Source: Ruoffia tabacinasalis (lineage in GTDB: Bacteria; Bacillota; Bacilli; Lactobacillales; Aerococcaceae). Taken from it: a stretch of 37,523 bases of DNA. The DNA lies in assembly GCF_042652985.1 (NCBI RefSeq), contig NZ_JBHSHQ010000006.1, positions 1 through 37,523 of the forward strand, in the 5' to 3' direction. The translations under genes were made by a program, and so were the position numbers. Shown piece after piece: positions 22,812-30,888 of the stretch (the stretch's first letter is position 1; every line of letters begins with the position of its first letter). A model generated the notes under the pieces. It searched no databases. It saw only the letters and a list, made by a program, of their open reading frames with translations, and was not told where the DNA came from.

Positions 22812-24098
22812 TTATTCATCTTTTTTCACTTTTTCTTTATAAATTATTGATTCAATCTCTTCGTCCAAAAGAACCTGTCGAATCAGGTTAAATGCACTCC
22901 AAACAGAGTATTCACGGTTCTGATTACGCTTGTATCCAAAGTGGAATTTCTTCGCAAAAGTAGACTTCTCTTTAACCGCCACACCAATCCAGACAGTTCC
23001 CGGTATCTCACCCTCTAGTGAACTTGGCCCTGCCGCTCCCGTTAAGGACACAGCGAGATCTGCCCCAAACGCTTCAAGTGCCTTTTCAGCCATCTCAAAT
23101 GCACACTCTGCACTCACTACGCCATGCGTTTCAATGACTTCCTCATCTACACCGAGAACTTCTTTTTTAATGGATTCATCATACGTAACCATCCCTCCAT
23201 CAAAAAATAGGCCGGCTTCAAATAAGCTCGACAATTCACTTAAAAATGCGCCCCCTGTTAAACTCTCAGCCCCAGTTATTTTAAGCTCCTTCTCTTTTAG
23301 TAGCTTTCTTACAATATTAGGTAAATTTTGATCACCGTGACCAATAATATAAGGAGCAACACTTTTTTCAATCTCACTTTCAGCTTTAGCAATGAATTGA
23401 TGAACCTCATCGGCGTCAAAACCTCTCGCAGTAATCTGAACTTCAATCTCTAAACCCGCTGGAAAAATCTCAATAAACGTCGTGTCGTCAGATACCAAAA
23501 TATCACCGAGATTTCTCTGCGCTTGAGCCATTGTTAAACCAAACAGTCGGACAAGCTTTGTTGAGACGACTTGTCCATTCAAAAGATGCTCAATAATAAG
23601 TGGCCAAGCTTTCTCAGTAAACATGGGTTTTAATTCATCAGTTGGTCCTGGTAGTAAGATATACGTATGGGTATCAGATTGATAAAACATTCCCAAAGCG
23701 AGACCTGTGACATTCACTAACGGAATCGAATCAAGTAAAGTTAGCGCTTGAAGTTGGTTATTTTTTGGCATGATTAAGTCTGAATTTTTATGGTAAGTAA
23801 TAATTCGGTTTTGTGTGTCATCATCTAAGACCAATGGTTTATCGAGATGCTCTGATAGTGTTATTTTGACGATATCGTCCTCATCAGGACCTAAGCCACC
23901 TGTAAACACGAGTACATCTGCTTGTTGCTCTGCTTTCTCAATGGTTTCCAATAGCTTTTCATTAGAATTATCAATCATAACTGCTTGAGTCACATTAATA
24001 CCTACAGAAGTCAACTCGCGAGCAATAAAAGCTGCATTTTTATTCTCAACTAAGCCTTTTAACAAACTTGAACCGACTGATATAATCTCTGCTTTCAT
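22812..24098 (-). CDS. cinA: CinA family protein (competence/damage-inducible; NMN amidase domain)
   Basis: A 428-residue two-domain protein. The N-terminal MoCF-like domain (residues 1-165) has ISVGSSLLKGLVENKNAAFIARELTSVGI and VFTGGLGPDEDD. The C-terminal PncC-type amidase domain (about 265-415) has GAESLTGGAFLSEL, GGMVTYDESIKKEVLGV, GVVSAECAFEMAEKA and VSLTGAAGP. CinA proteins hydrolyse pyridine nucleotides (ADP-ribose/NMN) and in many Firmicutes sit before recA in the competence regulon; here it stands alone, with no recA beside it. ATG start after GGGAGG. The first domain departs from consensus (SSLLKG for the usual SELLLG), so its activity could be altered. Confidence 0.93.
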   Translation of the reverse strand: MKAEIISVGSSLLKGLVENKNAAFIARELTSVGINVTQAVMIDNSNEKLLETIEKAEQQADVLVFTGGLGPDEDDIVKITLSEHLDKPLVLDDDTQNRIITYHKNSDLIMPKNNQLQALTLLDSIPLVNVTGLALGMFYQSDTHTYILLPGPTDELKPMFTEKAWPLIIEHLLNGQVVSTKLVRLFGLTMAQAQRNLGDILVSDDTTFIEIFPAGLEIEVQITARGFDADEVHQFIAKAESEIEKSVAPYIIGHGDQNLPNIVRKLLKEKELKITGAESLTGGAFLSELSSLFEAGLFFDGGMVTYDESIKKEVLGVDEEVIETHGVVSAECAFEMAEKALEAFGADLAVSLTGAAGPSSLEGEIPGTVWIGVAVKEKSTFAKKFHFGYKRNQNREYSVWSAFNLIRQVLLDEEIESIIYKEKVKKDE

Positions 24099-24249
24099 TC
24101 AATCAACCTCCCAGATTTTTTTTACTTTTATTATCTTTCAGTTTATCACAACTGTTTAGTGGATAGAAAAACTGTACGAGTGCATTTTGCGAGAATGGTC
24201 GCCTAAGTAAATGGATATCATTTGCAGATAAAGCGTATACATAGTAAGC

Positions 24250-24263
24250 TTATTGTACAATAA
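24250..24263. promoter_or_regulatory. Perfect 14-bp palindrome upstream of the copper-storage-like gene
   Basis: TTATTGTACAATAA is a perfect palindrome 36 bp before the ATG at 24299. It is not a cop box (TACAnnTGTA). It may be an operator for another metal- or redox-sensing regulator. Confidence 0.4.
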
Positions 24264-24298
24264 TAATAAAGATAATAGAAAAATAAGGAGGGAAAATT

Positions 24299-24628
24299 AT
24301 GGTACAAGCAAAAGAGAAATTAATCGAAAAAGTAATGGCATGCCAAAAAGCTTGCGAGCACTGTTTTGATAGATGCTTACAAGAAGAAGACGTAAAAATG
24401 ATGGCGGAATGTATTCGGACAGACCGAGACTGTGCTGATATATGTGGTATGGTTGTATCTTTCTCACATCGTCAAAGTCCCTTGTTAGATGAATTGATTG
24501 CGTTGTGTATTAAAGCTTGTGATACTTGTGCAAGTGAATGTGAACAACATGATCACGATCACTGTAAAGAATGCGCTAAAGCGTGTCGTGAATGCGAAGC
24601 GGCATGTAAAGAATATTTAGCAGTATAA
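24299..24628 (+). CDS. Cysteine-rich four-helix-bundle copper-storage-like protein (DUF326)
   Basis: A 109-residue protein with 16 cysteines arranged as CxxxCxxC and CxxC repeats (C15, C19, C22, C26; C70, C74, C77, C81; C89, C92, C96, C99, C103), plus CEQHDHDHC. This matches the DUF326 / Csp family, in which cysteines line the core of a four-helix bundle and bind many Cu(I) ions. No signal peptide is present, so it is a cytosolic (Csp3-like) form. ATG start with AAGGAGG 8 nt upstream. It is monocistronic, ends at a good terminator, and lies about 8.5 kb from copYB without a cop box of its own. Confidence 0.9.
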   Translation: MVQAKEKLIEKVMACQKACEHCFDRCLQEEDVKMMAECIRTDRDCADICGMVVSFSHRQSPLLDELIALCIKACDTCASECEQHDHDHCKECAKACRECEAACKEYLAV

Positions 24629-24641
24629 TTTATTAGAAGAC

Positions 24642-24678
24642 GAGTATAAGTTCCTAAGGGAGGCTTATACTCATTTTT
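24642..24678 (+). terminator. Terminator of the copper-storage-like gene
   Basis: A 9-bp stem GAGTATAAG / CTTATACTC followed by ATTTTTTG. Confidence 0.9.
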
Positions 24679-24710
24679 TGTCTCAACTTTAAAAACAGAA
24701 TCGTTTCACT

Positions 24711-24739
24711 TTGTCTAATCTATATTACTCCGTTATACT
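24711..24739 (+). promoter_or_regulatory. Promoter of the rhodanese gene
   Basis: TTGTCT (24711-24716), 17-nt spacer, TATACT (24734-24739), about 32 nt before the start codon. Confidence 0.7.
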
Positions 24740-24770
24740 TACGGTACAAACATCTAAGGAGACTATCGCC

Positions 24771-25349
24771 ATGAAAAAACTCAATTACAAACACATAAAT
24801 AATCAACAACTCATCGATGTCCGTGGACAACTGGACTATCAAGCTGGACATGGTCCAAAGACGCTGAATCTTAATCCAAGTAATTTTAAAAAGTACGCCT
24901 CATCATTTATCGCATCGGATCAAGCTATCATTTTTATTATTAATGAAGAATCAAAAGATTTCATTGATGAGCTTGAATTATTGAGCCAAGAAGTCGGATT
25001 TATTGATGTTCAAGGATATATTTTAGCACACGATATTCCGATAGAAAGCAGACAACAAATCAAGTCCATCAACGTACATGATTTTCTTGCAGTAAAAGAT
25101 GACTATATTTTACTTGATCTCAGACATCCTGATGAGATCACACGTCCTGCCCCTGAAGAGAATTTAATTAATATTCCACTTGAAGACTTACCTTCCACTT
25201 ACCAAAAGTTAGATAAAGACCAGAAGATTTATACACTATGTGGCTCAGGTAATCGCGCAACTGCAGCTGCTTCTTTTCTAGCTAATAAAGGCTATAAACC
25301 TGTCGTCATTGAAGGTGGGATGAAAGCCGTTCAAGAGGCAGTTTATTAA
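24771..25349 (+). CDS. Tandem rhodanese-domain protein
   Basis: A 192-residue cytosolic protein with two rhodanese-like halves. The first (residues 8-85; QQLIDVRGQLDYQAGH) lacks a catalytic cysteine and is probably structural. The second (about 100-190) has ILLDLRHPDEITRPAPEENLINIPLEDL and the active-site loop YTLCGSGNRA, giving a sulfurtransferase with a persulfide on that Cys. The frame is open 20 codons upstream across the promoter, but the ATG at 24771 with AAGGAG 9-10 nt before it is the likely start. The sulfur acceptor is unknown; there is no linked sulfur-metabolism gene. Confidence 0.88.
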   Translation: MKKLNYKHINNQQLIDVRGQLDYQAGHGPKTLNLNPSNFKKYASSFIASDQAIIFIINEESKDFIDELELLSQEVGFIDVQGYILAHDIPIESRQQIKSINVHDFLAVKDDYILLDLRHPDEITRPAPEENLINIPLEDLPSTYQKLDKDQKIYTLCGSGNRATAAASFLANKGYKPVVIEGGMKAVQEAVY

Positions 25350-25454
25350 CTTATTGCAATGTTAGTAAAGTCGGTGTATCCAAAGTTAGTATTTATAGAT
25401 ATAATAGATTACATAACAATACACTTTATTAACAAATAAAAAAAGGAGAAAGCG

Positions 25455-26735
25455 ATGTTAACACCCATCATTTTACTTATTGTCTTTACTCTGTTAAATG
25501 GTTTTTTCTCTGGTTCAGAGATGGCATTTATAACTGCAAATAAAGACAAATTAGAGAAAGAAGCCGAGTCTGGGAGCAAAAAGGCTCAACTCGCATTAAA
25601 GCTATATTACAATCAAGATCGCGTTTTAGCGGTTGTCCAAGTGGCGATTACTTTAATCGGAACGTTAAACTCATCTTTTGCAACGAGTGGGTTATCACAA
25701 TTCATTTCACCTTATCTAGGTGCACAAGGTGCGGCGATCGTTATTTCGCTCATCGTAACTGTATTAACTTTAATTTTCGGGGAATTATTACCTAAATCAA
25801 TTGGGCAAGCCATTCCTGAAAAATATTCAAAGGCATCGGCACGTATTTTAAATCTGATTTACACGATTTTTAAACCGGTCGTTTGGTTTTTAACTGTCAC
25901 GTTAAACTTCTTTCAATCGCTTCTTCCAATTGACTTTTCCAATGAAGATGAGAAATTAACTTTCTCAAATATCCGTGAAATTGTGATTCGAGGTGGTGAA
26001 GAAGGAGCGCTTGAATCGGATGAAGTTGGCATGATGCAAGGTGTTCTGAAACTGAACCGAAAAAATGTTCGTGAGGTGATGGTGCCTCGTAATCAAGCAT
26101 TGATGATTGATATTAATAAAGAACGCGAAGTGAATCACGAAATCATCGTCAATTCGACATTTTCAAGACTGCCTGTTTATCAAGATGACAAAGATAATAT
26201 TTTAGGTGTAGTTTTAGTGAAGGACTACTTGCGTGCGAGTGTCCTGGTCGGCGATTACACCCAAGTCGATTTAAAAGATTTAGCTCATGATCCTTTAAAT
26301 GTTCCTGAAACTTTACTATTAGATGATTTATTCTCGCAAATTCAACAAAAGAGCAATCATATTGCGGTTGTAAAAGACGAATACGGTCAAACCGTTGGGC
26401 TCGTTACTTTAGAAGATATTATCGAGGAAATTGTTGGAGAGATTTATGATGAATATGATACGGTCGAAGAAGATGCTCTAGTGCAAAAACTAGACGAATC
26501 ATCATGGCTAGTCAACGGTATTATGAATATCAATGACTTCAACGAATACTTTGGTACCATTGTGACAAGTAACGAAGTGGACACAATTGGTGGCTACTTC
26601 ACATATAAATCCGAAATTATTCCAAGCGAAGATAAGATTGGCACATGCCTTGAAATTGAAATGCTGATGCTTGAATTAATGCAAGTCAATGAAGCAACTG
26701 CAACTCAATTAAAAGTTACCCGCATTAAAGAATAG
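25455..26735 (+). CDS. CNNM/HlyC-type membrane protein with CBS pair
   Basis: A 426-residue member of the DUF21-CBS-CorC_HlyC family (hemolysin C/TlyC-like; several members export Mg2+ or Co2+). The DUF21 membrane domain (1-190) begins with LLNGFFSGSEMAFITANKDKLEK and contains LIFGELLPKSIGQAIPEKYS. Two CBS domains span about 210-330 (VMVPRNQAL, FSRLPVYQDD, HIAVVKDEYGQTVGLVTLEDIIEEIVGEI), and the CorC/HlyC domain is about 345-425 (WLVNGIMNINDFNEYFG, DTIGGY). ATG start after AAAAGGAG. Monocistronic, ending at a bidirectional terminator shared with scrB. Confidence 0.93.
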   Translation: MLTPIILLIVFTLLNGFFSGSEMAFITANKDKLEKEAESGSKKAQLALKLYYNQDRVLAVVQVAITLIGTLNSSFATSGLSQFISPYLGAQGAAIVISLIVTVLTLIFGELLPKSIGQAIPEKYSKASARILNLIYTIFKPVVWFLTVTLNFFQSLLPIDFSNEDEKLTFSNIREIVIRGGEEGALESDEVGMMQGVLKLNRKNVREVMVPRNQALMIDINKEREVNHEIIVNSTFSRLPVYQDDKDNILGVVLVKDYLRASVLVGDYTQVDLKDLAHDPLNVPETLLLDDLFSQIQQKSNHIAVVKDEYGQTVGLVTLEDIIEEIVGEIYDEYDTVEEDALVQKLDESSWLVNGIMNINDFNEYFGTIVTSNEVDTIGGYFTYKSEIIPSEDKIGTCLEIEMLMLELMQVNEATATQLKVTRIKE

Positions 26736-26742
26736 CATAAAT

Positions 26743-26788
26743 AAAGGCTCAAGAATGGTGATGAATTTATCACGGTTCTTGAGCCTTT
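26743..26788. terminator. Bidirectional terminator between the HlyC gene and scrB
   Basis: A 13-bp perfect stem AAAGGCTCAAGAA / TTCTTGAGCCTTT with an inner GTGAT / ATCAC arm. Confidence 0.93.
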
Positions 26789-26793
26789 TTAAA

Positions 26794-28239
26794 TTATTTA
26801 GTTGTTGTCGCTAAGTCCCAATAAGTGACTTTTCCGGTTCCATTTCCAGTTATTTGTATCTTATCTTGGTTCGCATCGGGATAGACGCGTGAAGTAAAGA
26901 CGGCTTCACCATCATTGACAAAGATTTCTAATGAGGACGTATCAGAGAAAATGTGTAATTGCGATAGTGATTCAAGTGGAAGCGTGCGCTTACGACGACC
27001 GTAGCCACTTTCTCCATGTCTTAATGTTAGTTCTCCGTCTTGATAAGTTACCGAAGTATCTTGTCGCAGTTGTAGTTCAAAATCTTTCGGCCGTTCATCA
27101 AAATCAATCAATAGTTCGTAGACTTCACCTCTTAGTGTGTCAGAAGACAATTCAGTCAGTGAATACGACTGTTCTTGGCCACGCAGAGTTTGATATTCCA
27201 CTAAGGGGCGTTGTTTTAACATGCCGTCTTCAAAGTTTAACTCACGCGGTAAAGCCATCGCATGTTGCCAACCTCTCGCAATCGTTGGGTTATTGTATTC
27301 CGGCTGAGTATCGCCAATGCCCATCCAAACCCACATAATGCGGCGACCTTGGTCGTCTTCAAACGTTTGAGGTGCATAGAAATCAAAGCCGTGGTCCAAC
27401 TCTCTAAAATCTTCTTCCACTTGGAACTTTAACTCCTCCCAGTTCACTTGCCCGGTTAAGTAAGTGGCCGCATGTGGATTATGATAGTTGTATGTTGTTG
27501 GTAGGATTCCTTGAGGTGAAAAAATTGCGATATCTTTACCTGACACATTAAAGTAATCCGGACATTCCCACATGTACCCTTGATCTTCATCCCCTTCTAG
27601 AAATACACCTTCATATTCCCAGTCATATAAATTAGTTGAGCTATAAATCAAGATGCTTCCCACATTAGTACGACGTCTCGCACCTAAAATCAAGTAATAT
27701 TTTCCATTTAATTCAAATACTTTTGGATCGCGAATATGATCCGTAAAACCTTCTGGGTATGCTGAGTGCGGAATGATTACTTCTCTTGATTCAATTGTAA
27801 AACCATCAGGTGAAACTACATGGACAGTATGTTGTTCGCGTCCACTAAATGTATAATCATGGTCACCCTCATTTTTAACGTTACCTGTATAGAAGAAATG
27901 AATCTTATCGTTTAATACAATGGCACTACCTGAATACACTCCATCTTGGTCAAACGCTTGATCAGGTGACATAAAGATCTCTTCATCTTTAAAATGCACC
28001 ATATCTGTCGACGTTTTGTGTCCCCAATGAGTTGCGCCACCTTTAGGGTCTTGGGGAACATATTGATGATATAAATGATAGACACCATCAAATTGCACCG
28101 CCCCGTTTGGGTCATTCAACCAGCCTGTTTCAGGCATTTGGTGATAACTAAGTCGCCATGGATCTGCCTCTACACTTGCCTTTAATTTTGCTTGAGCTGC
28201 TTGAATTTGTTTCCAGTTAATATATGCTTTTTTACTCAT
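26794..28239 (-). CDS. scrB: Sucrose-6-phosphate hydrolase
   Basis: A GH32 beta-fructosidase (481 residues) that splits sucrose-6-phosphate from the PTS into glucose-6-P and fructose in the cytoplasm. The nucleophile motif WLNDPNG is near residue 40, with HLYHQYVPQDPKGGATHWGH, the RDPKV transition-state Asp and the acid/base ECPD; a C-terminal beta-sandwich follows (TSSLEIFVNDGEAVFTSRVYP). No signal peptide. Of two adjacent candidate starts (TTG-ATG), the ATG at 28237-28239 is spaced properly after AAAGGAGA. It follows scrA by 24 bp in an scrR-scrA-scrB arrangement. Confidence 0.96.
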   Translation of the reverse strand: MSKKAYINWKQIQAAQAKLKASVEADPWRLSYHQMPETGWLNDPNGAVQFDGVYHLYHQYVPQDPKGGATHWGHKTSTDMVHFKDEEIFMSPDQAFDQDGVYSGSAIVLNDKIHFFYTGNVKNEGDHDYTFSGREQHTVHVVSPDGFTIESREVIIPHSAYPEGFTDHIRDPKVFELNGKYYLILGARRRTNVGSILIYSSTNLYDWEYEGVFLEGDEDQGYMWECPDYFNVSGKDIAIFSPQGILPTTYNYHNPHAATYLTGQVNWEELKFQVEEDFRELDHGFDFYAPQTFEDDQGRRIMWVWMGIGDTQPEYNNPTIARGWQHAMALPRELNFEDGMLKQRPLVEYQTLRGQEQSYSLTELSSDTLRGEVYELLIDFDERPKDFELQLRQDTSVTYQDGELTLRHGESGYGRRKRTLPLESLSQLHIFSDTSSLEIFVNDGEAVFTSRVYPDANQDKIQITGNGTGKVTYWDLATTTK

Positions 28240-28263
28240 CAATTCGTCTCCTTTACCTCAATT

Positions 28264-29637
28264 TTAAACTTCTTCACGAATGGCTTTTCCTTGTAAACGA
28301 ACTAAGATGAAGCCAACTATGAAAGCTACTAAGCTCACGATAATGTATTGTGCTAAAGCTGTTAAGCTACTTGTATAAAGTAGCAATCCAGGAATAAAAG
28401 TAATTCCCATACCTGTTGCTGCTAAGTCGAAGAGGTAAGTTAAAAACCCTCCAACCGCACCCGCAACAATCCCTGAACCAAATATACGCAGTGATCTCAT
28501 GTTAACACCGAATAGTAAGGGTTCTGTAATTCCAAATAAAGTAGGCACCGCTGAACTGATCATGTTTGTACGTTTCACTTGGTCCTTCATTAAAAAGGCT
28601 GCTCCAATTGCAGCACCAAATTGTCCTGCCATACTCACTGTAGTTAAAGGCTGAATCACATTCAATCCTGTATCACTCAACAACGTTATTTCGATTAAAC
28701 CAATTGAATGGTGTAAACCAGTAATAACAATTAATTGTTGAAGTGCTCCAAAGACTATGTAGCCAATACCTAACGGCGCATTGATTAAAGTGACGATACC
28801 ATCAATGACAAAGCTTTCAATTACTTGAATGATTGGACCTAACACAAATAATATAACACCAATTGTAATCGTAATCGTTAAGAACGGCGTCACAATCAGA
28901 TCCATCACTTTAGGCACCCATGTACGTAACCATTTGTCCAATTTACTAATCATCCAACCCGCAAGAATCGCTGGGAAAATCGAACCTTGATAGCCATAAA
29001 TATCAATCCCGAAAATATTCATCGGACTCGCACTGCCGCCTCGAACGTCATAGGCATTCGGTAATTGTGGTGCTACCATCATCAACCCAACAACAATACC
29101 CAACAACGGATTCCCACCAAATTTACGCGTTGCACTGTAGGCAATTAACACTGGTAAGAATGCAAAAGCCGTATCTGTTAGCATCGCAAAGAGTCCTGCA
29201 ACATCTTCAGTCATCTCTAGACCAAGTTCAACTAGTAAACCACGCAGACCCATTAATAGCCCTGTCGTTACTAGCGCTGGAATTAAAGGCACTAAAATAT
29301 CTGCTAAAATTCGAACAACTTTTTGAACAGGATTTAAGTTTGCATAAATATCATCTTTCATCGACCCATCATCATCTGAACTTGATTTTCCTAAATATTC
29401 ATCTAATTCTTTAGTGACTTCATTGACTTTTCCTGTACCAAAAATAAACTGATGTTGCCCTGTTGAGAAGAAATAACCTTTACTCTCTTCAATATTATCT
29501 GCTTTCTCTTTATCTAACTTACTATCGTCTTTAAGCACAACACGCAAGCGCGTAGCACAGTGCTCATAGTTTTTTATATTCTCTTTACCACCAATGACAT
29601 CCAACAACTGTTCAATTGATTTATCATATTTCCCCAT
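28264..29637 (-). CDS. scrA: PTS sucrose-specific EIIBC component
   Basis: A 457-residue glucose-superfamily PTS permease: EIIB (residues 1-85) with the phosphorylated Cys in NYEHCATRLRVVL, then EIIC with about ten membrane segments and GITEPLLFGVN near residue 370. No EIIA domain is attached, so phosphate must come from a separate EIIA (often EIIA-Glc), as for B. subtilis SacP. Sucrose is the likely substrate because the gene sits with a sucrose-6-P hydrolase; a related disaccharide such as trehalose is less likely. ATG start after GGAGGG. A LacI-type operator and a cre site lie upstream. Confidence 0.93.
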   Translation of the reverse strand: MGKYDKSIEQLLDVIGGKENIKNYEHCATRLRVVLKDDSKLDKEKADNIEESKGYFFSTGQHQFIFGTGKVNEVTKELDEYLGKSSSDDDGSMKDDIYANLNPVQKVVRILADILVPLIPALVTTGLLMGLRGLLVELGLEMTEDVAGLFAMLTDTAFAFLPVLIAYSATRKFGGNPLLGIVVGLMMVAPQLPNAYDVRGGSASPMNIFGIDIYGYQGSIFPAILAGWMISKLDKWLRTWVPKVMDLIVTPFLTITITIGVILFVLGPIIQVIESFVIDGIVTLINAPLGIGYIVFGALQQLIVITGLHHSIGLIEITLLSDTGLNVIQPLTTVSMAGQFGAAIGAAFLMKDQVKRTNMISSAVPTLFGITEPLLFGVNMRSLRIFGSGIVAGAVGGFLTYLFDLAATGMGITFIPGLLLYTSSLTALAQYIIVSLVAFIVGFILVRLQGKAIREEV

Positions 29638-29672
29638 GTTTATCCCTCCAGATAATTACAAAACTTGAAAAC

Positions 29673-29684
29673 GGAACCGGTTCC
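29673..29684. promoter_or_regulatory. ScrR (LacI-family) operator upstream of scrA
   Basis: GGAACCGGTTCC is a perfect 12-bp palindrome with the central CG typical of LacI-family sites, 35 bp before scrA and downstream of its likely promoter. Confidence 0.8.
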
Positions 29685-29696
29685 ATTAAACAGTAA

Positions 29697-29710
29697 AGCA
29701 AACGCTTGCA
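29697..29710 (-). promoter_or_regulatory. cre (CcpA) site upstream of scrA
   Basis: The minus strand reads TGCAAGCGTTTGCT, which differs from TGNAANCGNTNNCA only at the last base. It overlaps a possible -35 (TTTGCA), so glucose repression of the sucrose genes is expected. Confidence 0.7.
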
Positions 29711-29728
29711 AATTGCAAGCATTTTTTG

Positions 29729-30709
29729 TTATTTTATTTTTTTAGTGGATTGTTTTACATTTAATTGATTGGGCAACGTCTCCAGTAAGCTAACTGGATC
29801 CTCTTTCATCATTTGTTCGATCCGATTCAACGCTTTAATCCCTAAGTCATAAAATGGGTAATCGATGGTTGTAATACTTGGAAATGTATAATCAGATTCG
29901 CTATATCCCCCAAAACCGGATAAAGAAAAATCATCTGGAACAGATAGATTTAATTCGTTGGCTGCATTCAATATTCCGATCGCTATATGATCCGTTGCAG
30001 CCGCGATATAAGTTGCCTCAGTCGTTGGTAAATAGTCTAAAGCTTGTTGATAAGCTTCTTTTCTTGAGAAACTCGTCTCATGGAATGCTGCTTCAAAACC
30101 TGCTTCTTTTACTGTATCCATAAACCCATTTCGTCTCAAAACCCCCACCGCATTGTCCTCTTCTGTGACGCCGACGTATAATATTTTTGTATGCCCCAAT
30201 TCCAAGGCATGTTCAGCAATCAATCTGCCCGCTTCATAATCTTGATGGACAAGACTTGGAACACCCTCAATTTTTTGGCCTAAAATGAGGGTGGGAATGC
30301 TTAATTGAGTGACTTGTTTCTTTAAGTCCTCATCCATCTTACTCGCGATGAGGATAATCCCTCCAACTTTTTGTCTTTCTAATAATGAAATATTCTCTTT
30401 TTCACGTTCGATACTTAAGTTCGAATTGGTTAACATTAACTGAAAGCCCTTTTCATGCGCAACATCATCGATCCCTTTTAACACTTGATTTGTCGATGGG
30501 GAATCGAATCTTGGCAGAACCACACCAATCATATTTGAGTGCTGGGCTTTTAAACTTTGGGCAAATTGATTCGGCACATAACCTGTTTCTTCGATGATGG
30601 CTTGGATTTTTTCACGTGTCTTGTCACTCACAGATCCATTATTTAAATACCGGGATACCGTGCTTTTTGCCACACCCGCACGCTTCGCAATGTCATTTAA
30701 TGTCGTCAA
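29729..30709 (-). CDS. scrR: LacI-family sucrose operon repressor
   Basis: A 326-residue LacI/GalR regulator: an N-terminal HTH and hinge (TLNDIAKRAGVAKSTVSRYLNNGSVSDKTREKI...ETGYVPNQFAQSLK) and a periplasmic-binding-type sugar domain (IGVVLPRFDSPSTNQVLKGIDD, GHTKILYVG, AATDHIAIGILNAANEL, PSITTIDYPFYDLG). The frame is open to a GTG three codons upstream, but that overlaps the ribosome site; TTG at 30707-30709 lies 6 nt after AGAGGTG and gives the usual MTTLNDIAK start. It precedes scrA and should bind the GGAACCGGTTCC palindrome. The effector is probably fructose or sucrose-6-P. Confidence 0.92.
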   Translation of the reverse strand: MTTLNDIAKRAGVAKSTVSRYLNNGSVSDKTREKIQAIIEETGYVPNQFAQSLKAQHSNMIGVVLPRFDSPSTNQVLKGIDDVAHEKGFQLMLTNSNLSIEREKENISLLERQKVGGIILIASKMDEDLKKQVTQLSIPTLILGQKIEGVPSLVHQDYEAGRLIAEHALELGHTKILYVGVTEEDNAVGVLRRNGFMDTVKEAGFEAAFHETSFSRKEAYQQALDYLPTTEATYIAAATDHIAIGILNAANELNLSVPDDFSLSGFGGYSESDYTFPSITTIDYPFYDLGIKALNRIEQMMKEDPVSLLETLPNQLNVKQSTKKIK

Positions 30710-30888
30710 TTCCTTCACCTCTTTATCTATTTAACATTATATTACCATATCGGACCAATGAACTCATTGTCCAAATTCAAATCCTAAGATTCCTTTAAAA
30801 TAATTCGCCACAGTTCGGTTATAACTATCAAATTAGGTGAAATTTTAGTATATTAGAGATACTTAATTAATCATTGGAGGTCATTACT

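Noticed and set aside
29702..29740. Intrinsic terminator on the plus strand (GCTTGC / GCAAGC followed by T-rich sequence)
   Set aside because: No plus-strand gene lies upstream; the inverted repeat is better explained by the cre site, and the T-run is the end of scrR read on the opposite strand.
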